DNA of 64,000 nt from Loxodes magnus (taxonomy: Eukaryota; Ciliophora; Karyorelictea; Loxodida; Loxodidae), in assembly GCA_946699065.1 (NCBI GenBank), contig CAMPDV010000365.1:1-64000 (forward strand), in the 5' to 3' direction. Below are positions 51,118-62,115 of this stretch, piece after piece. Each line of letters begins with the position of its first letter. Positions within the stretch are counted from its first letter, which is position 1. Position numbers and translations under genes: made by a program. A model generated the notes under the pieces. The model did not search any database and was not told where the DNA came from. It saw only the letters and a program-made list of their open reading frames with translations.

Positions 51118-52326
51118 ATGGGATGTAAAGTTTGCTTTAAAGAAAATATTGACTAATTTGAAATTGTCTAATAACAAGTATAAAAATCATAAAGATAAAG
51201 TCATGAAAATAGAAAAAATTAGTAAAAAAATGAGCAAGAAGAAAATTAAAAAAATAAAGAAAATTAAATTTTGCAAAAAGAACACGAAAAAGATGAAAAT
51301 CTTTAGTACTTTATAGAGTTAAAAAATATAGGAAATACTTGTTGAATGAACTCTGCCTTATAATGTTTATTGCACACAACACCTCTGACTAAATATTTTC
51401 TTTCTGATGATTGAAAATAAAATCTTAATACAGACAATAAATATGGGACTGGAGGTGTTATAACTAAAGAGTTTGCTAAAATCGTTAAATGAGCATAAAC
51501 TAATCCTCAAAATGTTTTAAGTCCTTCAACTTTTAGATAAAAATTAATACAATTCGCTCCTAATTTTACTTTAGGAAATCAACATGATTCTCAATAATTT
51601 ATCAACTTCTTGCTTGATGCTATACACGAAGATTTGAATGAAATAAAAGAAAAACCTTATATATAAGGAATACCTAGTGCAGGTAGACCAGATGAAATAG
51701 TTTCTTAGGAATGTTGGACTAGACATTAAAGAAGAAATAAATCTTTTATAGTAGATCTAATGCATGGACAATTAAAATAAACTTTAAAATGTGATTAATT
51801 TAAGTAAACTTAAGTAACTTTCGATCCTTTTTAAATGTTCTGTGTTGAAATTCCTAAAAAATAAAATTTAAGTTCAGAGAGGAAATTTCTTTCTATTTAC
51901 GATTGTTTAAGTAATTTTGAACAAGAAGAATATTTAGAAGATTAATAGCAGTTTATTTGTGAGAATAATTAGACTAAAGTAAATGGAATTAAGTAAGTAA
52001 AGCTATATAAAACCCCTGAAATTTTAATAATATACTTAAAAAGATTTAAATAACATGGATATTCAATTAAAAAAAATTAGACATATGTTGAATATCCCTT
52101 ATAGTTAGATTTAATCAATTTTTTGCCTGAATATTAAAATCAATCAACAGTATATGATTTGTATGCAATTAATGCACATTCAGGAAGTGTGGAATTAGGA
52201 CATTATTATGCTTATGCAAAAGAAGGAGATTAATGGCTCAAATTTAATGACTCTCATGTAACCAAGATGAAAGATGTTTAAAATTCAAATGCGTATGCCC
52301 TTTTTTATAGAAGAAAATAGAATTGA
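51118..52326 (+). CDS. Ubiquitin-specific protease, Met-Gly-Cys N-terminus
   Basis: A single frame from ATG 51118 to TGA 52324 gives 402 residues. The start MGCKVCF fits N-myristoylation at Gly2 with palmitoylation of Cys3/Cys6. Then come about 65 Gln/Asn/Glu-rich residues, then the USP domain: GNTC (Cys75), [17 protein letters not shown], Cxx[15 protein letters not shown] and FNDSHV. Three internal TGA occur: 51343 (after the catalytic Cys, TGG in paralogues), 51412 (second family Trp) and 51490. None lies in the last 830 bases, and there is no indel over 1.2 kb. The second Cys of the first CxxC is Phe, and one zinc position in the second pair is Asn, so the zinc finger may not bind metal. 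Confidence 0.85.
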
Positions 52327-52574
52327 AAATACTTTTATTTACTAAATTTATAAATTTTAATCTTAATATTTTATTATGCTTTATGAAATTAAAAAAATCA
52401 ACATTGACTATGTGCGAATAAATATTCTTAATATCTTAAGCCAATAAAGAAATGCTATTATAAAAAATAACTTTATAACTTAATGAACATTTATTCATAT
52501 GATTCTACCTTTTATCTAATAGTTCTTGTTCTTTTAAAGTTTTAAATTTGATGAAAAAAATTGTAATTAGCAAC

Positions 52575-53130
52575 ATTCTTGATATTGCATAAATAAATTT
52601 CTTTTGTGTTAAGTTGCAAATTATCAAAACTTAACAAAACAATTTCCCAAAATTTAGCTTAATTCTCTTTTAAAATCAATTACCTCGAATCTCAGTCAAA
52701 AGATGATCAACACTAGTTTCCTCATTTCTTAATTATTAGCAACTCCAAGTATCCCTTTTTAAATCTATATTCTACAGATAAAATTTAATAAATCAATTCT
52801 ATATTTTTCCATTAGGTATATTACTCCTAGATTTATAAGAAACTAAAATGTTTAAAGATAAAGAAATAAAATAAATCAGTTTACTTAAAGAAAAAAAATT
52901 AAACAAAATTTAAATTTTATTCTCTTCAACTATATTTAAAACCATCACTATCTAATTATGTCTAACATAAATATTTATTTTGTAATATCTCTCATTTCTC
53001 TTCATTAGTTTTAATATAATTTATTATATAAAATAATTTTATTTTGATACTTTTTCTTTTATATTTTAAATCTATAAAATGGATTATAATTAAATAGCTT
53101 CTATTTAGGTTAGTTTTCGAGAGTTATAAA
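52575..53130. repeat. Post-USP noncoding repeat, copy A
   Basis: Nearly identical over about 500 bases to 62116-62650 and related to 17080-17770. All three follow a USP gene or remnant. No frame is conserved. The high identity indicates recent duplication or conversion between the 52-kb and 62-kb loci. Confidence 0.9.
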
Positions 53131-53319
53131 TTTTGATATTTTTTAGTAAAATTTAAAGATAAAAGTATTATATTCTCACTTTCTCTATTTACTTTAAGTC
53201 TGTTTGGTTTTATTAGATTAATCTTTTAGTTTTTATTAGATTTTTCTGTAAATAAACACTAGTAAATGTGAAACAATCAAATTTGTTTAAATATAAGAGC
53301 TTAAAAAATTGAATTTAAT

Positions 53320-53995
53320 TTAAAACTGGAAGGTTAGCATTTCAAAAAGAAAAGCCAAGTGACTTACCTTGGAGTCATAATGCAAGAAATTAGATATTTG
53401 ATTAGCCACTGTAAATAAAGGGCTTAAAATTATTTGGGACCGGTAAAGAAATGCATTTACACTCTCAATTGATAATCTAATGTAAACATCTGACAATTCA
53501 AAATGCTCTATCAAATGTTTACACTGCTTCCAGCTGAACACTGTGGGAAACGTTCTTTGAACTGTAAGGAGAAGCTCATAGAGTATGAAAGAGAAGATAA
53601 ACAAAAGTATGAGTATAATGGAGAGGAAAACTATAAAGTCGCATATTACTGTCTTTAATGAGGCTTGTTACATAGACATTAACTGACTACCATTTAGGCA
53701 TATAATGGCTAAAAACTTTTTCCAATTCTACTTTAAAATATGGAAAAAGCTTGTTCTTATCCAGAATCTTGACGAGAGCCAAGAGAAGACAAGATCAAAG
53801 AAGCATCAAATAGCGTTAATATTGAAAGATGCCAGATACTAAGTTCTCTTAGGGTAGCATTCTGATCACGGCCCTATAGAAGAAAAAACTCGCAAGAATA
53901 TGCTAGCACTGTAAAAGTTTTCAGAAGAATATTTTTGGCTTTAAAAAATTTTTATTAAAGAGTTACGCGCATCGAGATTCTACATTCTCTATAGT
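53320..53995 (+). pseudogene. 5'-truncated non-LTR reverse transcriptase tail
   Basis: The plus strand reads KKSQVTYLGVIMQEIRYL, matching the VTYLGV block of the reverse transcriptase at 10.1-11.4 kb. It then runs through LLPAEHCGKRSL and PESWREPREDKIKEASN to SRPYRRKNSQEYASTV and a terminal TRIEILHSL. The last part matches the fragment at 9213-9440. Four TGA would be Trp. It contains only the region after the catalytic core, as in 5'-truncated LINE insertions. The minus strand also has an open frame of 94 codons, which I take as antisense. Confidence 0.6.
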
Positions 53996-54147
53996 CTTAG
54001 TTTTTTCTATAAAACTTATAAAATAAATCCTAAATTATACTGAAAAAAGATTATAAAATAATTTCTTTTGGAAGGTCTTTAGTTATTATAAAATAAAAAA
54101 GCTAAATAAAAATTCTTTTAAGCGTTAAATAAGTCAATTATAATAAA

Positions 54148-56142
54148 ATGTATTAATTCTAGAAAAAAAGTAAAGGGACAATTTAGAACTCTTAAAATAG
54201 GTAGAACAGTGAGCTTTAAGAAATTAAATAATTTTAAAACTATCAAACTACATATTAAAGCTAATTTTGTGCTATTAGAAATGAAAATCAAGGTACCTAA
54301 AGTAAATGATAATAAGAACCTAATTATTTAAGGGTTAATCAGTAATAAGATTAGACAAAGTATTGTTAGAATAATCAATAAAATAAAAATGATTAATCTT
54401 AAGAATTTTAACCTTAAGATAAGAGATAAATGGAATAACAACTAATTAAAAAAAATGAAATAGATTAAAGAAACCCTTAAACTTCCCCATAGACTAAAGC
54501 CATATTATAGAGATAATCAAGATAGGAAATTTAAAATGAAAAATTAAATAGAAATGTTGCACCTAACAATCATCATAAATAAGTATAAATATAAAACAGT
54601 AGTATCTAAAAACTTAATAGCGTTTAGTAATAAAAAATCATAGAAAGTTAACAATGGGATTAAAAGCAAATCCTTTAAAAGTAAATCAAACATTAAGATT
54701 AAATTATTTAACCTTGGTAACAAGAAGAATAGTATAATTTTTTGATTAATGAAGAAAAATAACAGATTGAGCAGCGTTCTTTAAAACAGAAATAGTATTA
54801 ATCTGAATATTTATCAGAAAATACAATCACGTACATACAATTGATTGAAAAATATAGAAAAAATCCTATATAATTAAGTAAAGCTGGACTTTATAATTTA
54901 GGAAACACATGTTGAATGAATTCTGCTTTGTAGTGTCTATTACACACATCTATTCTGGTTTAATATTTTCTTAATGAAGATTGATAATATCATCTTAATA
55001 TAACCAATAAATATGGAACTGGAGGTGTTATAACTAGAGAATTCTCTTAAATCGTTTAATAAACTCTAAAAAGTCAATCATTACTTTATCCTATTGAGTT
55101 TAGAGAAATAATTTAAAGTTTTGCTTCATAGTTTACTATAGGAAGCAAACAAGATTCTCATTAGTTTATTAACTTCTTACTTGATGCTATACATGAAGAT
55201 TTGAATGAAGTAGTAGAAAAACCTTATATTAAAGGAATACCTAGTGAAGGTAGACCAGATGAAATAGTTTCTTAGGAATGTTGGAATAAGCATTTATGAA
55301 GAAATAAATCTTTTATAGTAGATCTAATGCATGGACAATTAAAATAAACTTTAAAATGTGATTAATGCTAGAAAACTTAAGTAACTTTCGATCCCTTTCA
55401 AATACTCAGTGTAGAAATTCCTAAATATAATAGTTAAGAAACTCACTATCATCATCAAAAAAAATAAATAACCCTCTAGGACTGTTTTAGTTATATATAA
55501 TAAACTGAATAATTAAAAGGATAAAATTAATTTTATTGTGAAAAATGTAAAAGGAAAGTGGATGGAAAAAAGAAATTAAATCTGTATAAAGTTCCAGAAA
55601 TTTTTATAGTCAACTTGAAAAGATTCAAACTAAATGGTTATTCAATCGAAAAAGACAATACTCCTGTAGATTATCCTTTAGAGTTGGATCTCAAAGAATT
55701 TCTACCAGATTTGTACAAAGAATCAACAGTTTATGATTTATATGCAGTAAATAATCACCTTGGTAGTACAAGAGGAGGACATTACTATACTAATGCAAAA
55801 GTCGGAGAAGAATGGTATGAATTTGATGATTCTAGAGTAGGAAAAAGTACAAGAATAAAGAGTTAAGATGCTTATTTACTATTTTATCAAAGAAGGAGCA
55901 AAAATTCCAAGATTCGCCAAATAAATTAACAATAAATCTCAAATTTTTACTTAAAATTGAATAAATCTAAAATTAAAAGATTTATTTAAAAAAATAGATT
56001 AAAAATTAAAATTTTTTGTTATCAATGCTTAAAGTTAATTAAACAATATTCTTTAAAAATAATTATTTTTATTTTAATAATTAATTAATTAAATAATTTA
56101 ACTAAAAAAGTCTAAAATCGAAGTTTTTTTATTTTAAATTGA
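54148..56142 (+). CDS. Ubiquitin-specific protease with Gln-rich N-terminus
   Basis: From ATG 54148 one frame stays open for 664 residues. Residues 1-250 are extremely Gln/Asn-rich, and the USP domain follows: GNTC (Cys255), [22 protein letters not shown] and CEKC pairs, RGGHYYTNAKVGEEWYEFDDS with Asp in the triad place. TGA occurs at 54307, after the catalytic Cys (54913), at the second Trp (about 54982), and at 55297 in place of Arg. The usual TGA stop after the YLLFYQ block is missing; the next TGA is at 56140, and the tail between looks AT-rich. Either the protein is extended or TAA near 55925 ends it. The paralogue at 62828 shares the N-terminal Gln-rich region. Confidence 0.8.
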
Positions 56143-56209
56143 ATTAAATTATTTATTATTTCATTTAAATTAAGGATTTATTCTTTTTTATTATCTTTAA
56201 ATAAAAAAG

Positions 56210-56720
56210 AGGGGAATGTAGATTGATTTATGTTTGATGCTTTCAGAATAATTTAAAAAAGATTCAATGATTTTCTATTTTTTCTGAGGTTTAATAAAGA
56301 TTTGAACTGTATTTGATTAATAGATTTGTTTCTTATTTAAATAGCTTGTTGATTAAGTCATTTCATTAATATCAGCATTAATATGTTTTAATCCTTTAAT
56401 CTCTAACTAGTTCATTATGGTATTAATTTCTTTTATTCCTCTATAAATTTATTAAATCTTATTTCTTTAATTCTTTGCTGCTTTATTTATATTTTTCAGT
56501 AGCAATTTTAAATTATGAATTTTGACATTTTTAGATAATGCTTTAGTAAATTAAAAGACTAGCTTCTTTTTATTTGAGTATACTTTTTCATTTCTCTTTT
56601 CGTATCTATCTGCCTCTATATCTTGCACGTCGATTATTTTTTACTTTTTTCTGTTTTTTATATTAATTCTTTATTATATCTTTCTTTTCTCATTATAGTT
56701 AAAAATATTTCTAAAACTTA
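56210..56720 (-). pseudogene. Hypothetical S, copy 2
   Basis: Minus-strand Lys/Gln/Glu-rich sequence resembling 19060-19520, also downstream of a minus-strand USP. No start, stop or domain is recognised. It marks the edge of the module duplicated between 19-22 kb and 56-61 kb. Confidence 0.4.
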
Positions 56721-57328
56721 AATTTAAAGCCTAGTTATATGTTTTAAGTTAGAATAAGATGATATTAATTTGAAGAAGTCCTTTATAAAATAATCTGACT
56801 ATATTAGTTTCTATTTCTTATTTATATTTTTTAGATTAATTCTATTTAATTTCTATTTTCTCAAGGTTAAATATATTTAAATAGAATCTTTTTATACTTT
56901 AGAGTTAATTATCTCAAATATGAATTTAACAAACTTAATTTTCCAGCCTTTGTAATTTAAATTTAATAAAAGGTCCTTCATTTTTTACTTTTATTTTCGT
57001 AATAATCATACTAAAGGCAATTTTAGTATGTCTCTATAAATTTAATATTAGTATTAAAAAAACATCTATAATAAAAAAAGGATTTAATTAATTTTATTTA
57101 GTATCACTAAAATATTTAAATTGCATATAATATTAAATGCCTTACAATTTAATTTATTTTAATATTTAATAAATAATTTAAATTTAATAAGGTAGATAAG
57201 ATGATTTACTTATATAAGATAAACTAGCTTTTTTAAAGTTCTAATGTGAAATACTATGCTAAATTAAAATTTATTTAATGTGATATTTAGATTAATGTTT
57301 AATGAATTCTAAAATTTTTATCGATAAA

Positions 57329-59029
57329 TCACCTACGCTTTTGATAGAAAAGCACATAAGCATTTGAAGTTTGAGCACTACCACATCTTCCTACGCGTGA
57401 ATCATTGAACTCATACCATTCTTCGTCTACTTTCGCGTAAGCATAATAATGTCCACCTCCTACTGATCCAGAATGAATATTCACTGCATATAAATCATAA
57501 ACTGATGATTCTTAGTACTATTCTGGTAAAAATTCCTACAGATTCAATTCTAATGGATAACTAACACTCATATTATTTTTTATGATGTTATAGCCATTTT
57601 AAATGAATCTTTTTAAATAAACAATGAATATTTCAGGAACCTTATATAAGTTAATACTTTTCGTTCCATTTACGTGATTTTTGCATTTTTCACAATAAAA
57701 CTGGTTCATTCCTTCTAAATGTTCTTCTCTCTATAAAGATCTGAAGGAATTCTCAAGATTTACTTACTAACTATATTGCTAATTTCATCTTTCTATTTGT
57801 TATTTAGGAATCTCAACACAGAACATTTAAAAAGGATCAAAAGTTACTTAAGTTTACTAGCATTAATCACATTTAATGGTTTATTTTAATTATCCATGCA
57901 TTAGATCTACTATGAAAGATTTATTTCTTCTTTAATGTCTATCCCAACATTCCTAAGAAACTATTTCATCTGGTCTACCTTCACTAGGTATTCCTCCTAT
58001 ATAAGGTTTTTCTATTACTTCATTCAAATCTTCGTGTATAGCATCAAGTAAGAAGTTAATAAATTATTGAGAATCATGTTGATTTCCAAAAGTAAAATTA
58101 GGAGCGAATTGAGTTAATATTTATCTAAAAGTTGAAGGACTAAAAACTCCTTGAGTATTGTTAGATATGTTTATAGCAATATTAGCGAATTCTCTAGTCA
58201 TTACACCTCCAGTTCCAAATTTATTATTTTTATTAAGTTTTGTAATTCAATCTTAAGACAGAAAGTGCTTGACTAGAGGAGTAGTATGTAAGAGACATTG
58301 TAATCCAGCATTCATTCAGCAGGTATTTCCTAGGTTACTAAATCCAATTTTTTACAAAGAATGATTATTTTTCTAAATTTGACATGGCAGAGGCTCGCTA
58401 CTTTCATCATTTTAATAATTATTATTTGATTTATAAATATGCCTATTGTCACTTTCTTTCATTTTTTTGCTACTATTACTTGCATTTTAAAATTAATTCT
58501 CGCCCCTTTTTTTGTTTTTTTTATCACTTTTGCTTTCTTGCTAAGGATCCCTATTGTCATTTTTTTAATTGTTTTATTTAATAACGCTTTATTTTTAAAG
58601 TATGTCCATGCTACTATCTTTTTCGTTTTAATTAATCTAACTTGATTCCTTTTAATTATTATTATAACTTTCTTTTTTATTTTAAGCCCTATTACTTGCA
58701 TTTTAAAATTAATTCTCGCCCCTTTTTTTGTTATTTTAACCCTTTTTGCTTTCTTGCTAAGGATCCCTATTGTCATTTTTTTAATTGTTTTATTTAAGAA
58801 TACTTTATTTTTAAAGTATGTCCATGATGCCATCTTTTTCGTTTTAATTACTCTTACTTGATTCCTTTTAATTATTACTATCACTTTTTTTTTTTTTTTA
58901 ATCCCTATTATTTACGCCCCTTTTTTTGTTTTTTTAACCACTTTTACATTCTTATTAAAGATTACTTTCGCTATCTTCTTAAACTTTATTATTTTTTCAT
59001 CATCTACAACAAAAACAATTTTATCCCAT
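57329..59029 (-). CDS. Ubiquitin-specific protease with 72-residue tandem repeats
   Basis: From ATG 59029 to TGA 57329 the frame is intact, 566 residues. The start MGQNCFCCRWW combines a myristoylation-type Gly2 with three Cys for palmitoylation; the two Trp are consecutive TGA. Residues about 60-205 hold two tandem copies of a 72-residue Lys/Asn/Gln-rich unit (MDILQKQS, NNQKNDNRDPQQE). The USP domain follows: GNTC (Cys237), [22 protein letters not shown] and [25 protein letters not shown]. Further TGA stand after the catalytic Cys, at the second family Trp, and at 57785 in a variable loop. It is divergent from gene K 245 bases away. A membrane-tethered deubiquitinase is likely. Confidence 0.85.
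58455..58890 (-). repeat. 216-bp tandem repeat inside USP gene
   Basis: Two adjoining units of 216 bases (72 codons) are nearly identical; a partial, more diverged third lies at 58900-59000. The length keeps all frames in register, so the alternate minus frame is also open, but only the frame continuous with the USP domain has Gln/Asn-type composition. The repeat is recent. Confidence 0.85.
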
Positions 59030-59274
59030 TTTATAAAAAGTTTTAAACTTATCAAATTAAATTCAAATATTATTTTATAAAGTGAATAGAATTTTATTAG
59101 GTAAACTTACATTCTAACATTCTAACTATAATTTTCTGAATTTTTCTCGTCGATTTTTTCATTTTAATTCTTTTAACTTTTAAGCAAGTAATCTATATCG
59201 TTAGTATTTTGTTCTCTGTTTGTTTGTTTAATACGTATTTACTTTTTTTTGGGTTTAGCCATTTTCATTAAGCT
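59030..59274. promoter_or_regulatory. Divergent promoter region between USP and gene K
   Basis: The 245-base AT-rich gap between two oppositely oriented start codons probably holds both promoters. A segment (attcttttaacttttaagca) is also found upstream of the K remnant at 15 kb. No specific element can be named. Confidence 0.4.
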
Positions 59275-60096
59275 ATGAAAAATTTTCCCGAATTTAATCA
59301 TATAAATGATAAGATCCATAGTTTATCTGATCTAAGTAGAAAAATTAAAAAATGGACAGTCATCCGAAAATATTTAATGAAAAAGGGCTTTCGATTATCA
59401 AAGAATAATTTGAGAAATTAAGTAAAATTTGATAGTGAAGCAAAGGATTATCTAATCTTTTAAAAGTAAGGGAAGGCTTCTTATTAACAAAAATGTAGCA
59501 ATTCAAAAGATTGGAGAACAAGTTAACGTTTGAGAATTAAAATTATTGAATGCGAAACTAAAAATAATTGCATAAATTAAGGAAGATATTTAGGATTAGA
59601 GTAGATACTCTAAAGCCTCAAAGTAAGACTTATATGCTATGAAAAAGATCTACGTTGTTTTTTGGTTTAATCGAATTGAATACAAGAATAAATTGAAATC
59701 AGTAAAAGAAGAAACTTAATCTTAGTAATTAAAGCAAGCAAATCATGCATAAAAAAAATATAAAAAGAAAATTGCAATTAAAGATGATATCGAAAGATCA
59801 GAAAAATAATAATGAAATGAATATATGAAATGGATGGATTAAAAAGCAAAATAAATGAAATTTATATACTAAAAATTAATGAAATAAATTTCAACACTGC
59901 GATTCAATTAATATTTAGTCAAGAACTGATTGATACTTAAAAATAGAAGAAATAAAGATTATAAATTATAAAGAGCTATATCAATATTCTATTATGATAA
60001 TTAATAATAACACAAAACACGTTTTATCTTACAGTGTATTATACTGTAAGCTAAACGGAAAACTAGTAAAAATCATTAAAGAGAAAAAAGATGTGA
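59275..60096 (+). CDS. Hypothetical protein K
   Basis: From ATG 59275 a frame of 273 residues reads MKNFPEFNHINDKIHSLS, DLSRKIKKWTVIRKYLMKK, a basic middle, KWIYEMDGLKSKINE and a Lys-rich end, closing at TGA 60094. Internal TGA fall as Trp, one of them conserved in all three copies (K-W-IYEMDG). Remnants lie at 15096-15930 and 21470-22180. A hydrophobic frame continues upstream of the ATG, so a longer membrane protein is possible. The YLMKKGF region faintly resembles ion-channel C-linkers, but I do not assign that. It is divergent from a USP and convergent with gene O. Confidence 0.55.
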
Positions 60097-60203
60097 AGCT
60101 GAAAATCTATTAAGACTCTTTAATAAATTTTTTTTGAGTTAATTTATTATAATTTCTACAAGTAGGTAACAGACATTTTGATTCTCAAGAGTTTAAAACC
60201 AGT

Positions 60204-61030
60204 TCAATTCTAGGCTTATGCTTCGTCTTCTGATTTAGTTTCTTCCTTTGATTTTCGTCACATGCGAAGTAAAAGATAGCAAAGTCTTTCTAAAAATTCT
60301 TGTTGATTTTCTTATTTTTTTATAATTTTTCCAAAGATGTCGTGTGCTACAGATGTAGTATCTTTTCTTGAAAGTTTTTACTTTTGCTAAAGCTCTTTCT
60401 TTATCCTTTGAATTCTGCTTTAATCTTTTAGGGTTGTTATTATTCAATTTTATGTAAGACTGCTTCTATTTTATTGTTTCTTGTTCCTCGGCCTAGGTTG
60501 ATCTTTTCTTGCTTCATAAAGTTTTTCACTTAGAAGCTTCTTATTGATCTTGGTCTAACTCTTCATCTTAGTTTCATACTACTTCTTGGAATTATAACAG
60601 GTTGTATGAAAATTTAAGTCTATGGTACTAAATTCGATGTTATGTTGGAATAATTCCAACTCTCTTTCCAGTTCTATGACAATTTTAGTTAGTCGAAATT
60701 GTCTTTTTATGTCTACTTCAAATCCATTCTAAAGACTTATTCTTTGGTTACTCCAATCATCACCTGTAGTAAATTTTATTACATTAATCCCTTCTTCCGT
60801 TATTTTTATTTTTTTCACGTATTTTAGTTTTAGTTATAGAGAATTGTTAATGTTCTTCGTATCGTCTTGAAGGATTGGATAGAAGTATTGCTTGCTTAAT
60901 ATATTTTCAGTTCCATTTATATTCCTTTTGTACCAATCAAGAAGGTTAGACTGATTGAAACTAAGAAGTGAGCTAAAGAAGAGATGTTCCTTACTCTCTC
61001 TTCTAATCTGAGGAGGTGATAAAATAACTC
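60204..61030 (-). CDS. Hypothetical protein O
   Basis: On the minus strand a purine-rich frame reads YFITSSDQKRESKEHLFF, DWYKRNINGTENILSK, TTGDDWSNQRISLQNGFEV, a charged region with HNIEFSTIDLN and YETKMK, and DTTSVAHDIFGKIIKK, ending AQAQN then TGA at 60204. Relatives at 16000-16330 and, rearranged, at 4562-6240 and 36370-38045 show conserved residues in this frame. The start is not fixed. A hydrophobic frame at 60917-61216 overlaps in another phase and is probably not the gene. No known domain was recognised. It is convergent with gene K. Confidence 0.5.
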
Positions 61031-61639
61031 TTCTTGAAGATTTGTCATAAAAATTAAGCTCAGAAGGATAAAAACGTGCAAAGTTAAGCTATCGTTATAG
61101 AAAAGGATTATAATAAACAAAATAAAGCTAATTATATTCAAGAGAGTCAGAATAAACATAATTGAGAGAATGTTATTAGAAACATGAAAACTATAGAAAA
61201 AATCTAAAAATGCCAAAAATAGTAGATAAAAGAAAAGATGAAAGATGATGATAAGTTTATTTATAAATATAAAAAGAAAAAGAAAAATAGTATATGTCTA
61301 AGTAATTAAATGAATAAAAGATTTAAAAATAAAAAAAAGGATAGCAATAAGATTTAGATTATCTATGATAAAACATTTAGAATTAAAGAGAAAAAAATTA
61401 ACTAAGCGTAGAAAATATAAAATAGCGATTTTCAATAATTTAATAACTTTCATATCATTAAAAAATATATATATATAACTGTAAGAGATTTAAGATTAAA
61501 GTTAGCTAATCAATTAAAAAAAGAAATTTGGTTAGATTTATAAAAGACCGAAAAGAAGCGAAGATATCTGAAGTCCAGTTTATAAAATAATAAGCAGATA
61601 TAATAATATAATAGGAAAGGTAAATATGTCTTCACATTT
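61031..61639. other. Degraded linker before USP remnant
   Basis: Contains sequence resembling the region just before the USP domains at 16.3-16.6 kb and 45.3-45.7 kb, with indels. No intact frame. Confidence 0.45.
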
Positions 61640-62115
61640 TCTTTTAATTAAGTCTTTAAGGAATGTAAAATTTAGGAAATACCTATGATTACATCTAGAT
61701 TATAATATCTATTACACATATATCTTCTAGTTTAGTATTTTCTTTCCCAAGATTGAAATCTAAATCTAAACACAGATAATAAATTTGGAACGGAGGTATA
61801 ATGGCTAGAAAATACTCTAAGATTGCTAAAAAAACATTTTACAAAGCTTAAGAAGTTTTTAGTCCTTTAAATTTTAGATAAAAATTAATATAATTCGCTC
61901 CTTAATTTTCTTTAGGAAATAAAAAAGATTCTACACCAATGATCAACTAATTATCTGATACTATACATGAAGATTTAAATGAAATAGAAGAAAAACATTA
62001 TATAAAAGGAAATCCAAGCGAATATAGAAAAGATGAAGACGTTTCTTAAGAAACAAGAAAAAAATAAATCTTTTAAAGTAGATTTAATACATAGGTAATT
62101 TAAATACATTCAATA
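61640..62115 (+). pseudogene. USP-family N-terminal remnant, catalytic Cys lost
   Basis: The USP domain starts at about 61674, but the GNTCWMNS box is damaged: after GNT the sequence reads acc-tat-gat-tac, so the catalytic Cys is gone. Later blocks ([25 protein letters not shown]) are recognisable with frameshifts, and the domain stops before the zinc finger. It is the sister of the remnant at 16600-17150. Confidence 0.8.

Noticed and set aside
58459-58884. 141-codon minus-strand Lys/Ile-rich frame
   Set aside because: It lies in the same repeat but in a different frame from the USP. The frame continuous with the catalytic domain has the Gln/Asn composition of the other N-termini.
60917-61216. 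Hydrophobic minus-strand frame that looks like a membrane protein
   Set aside because: A neighbouring frame carries the residues conserved between gene O and its relatives at 4.6 and 16 kb; the hydrophobic frame overlaps it and has no conserved match.
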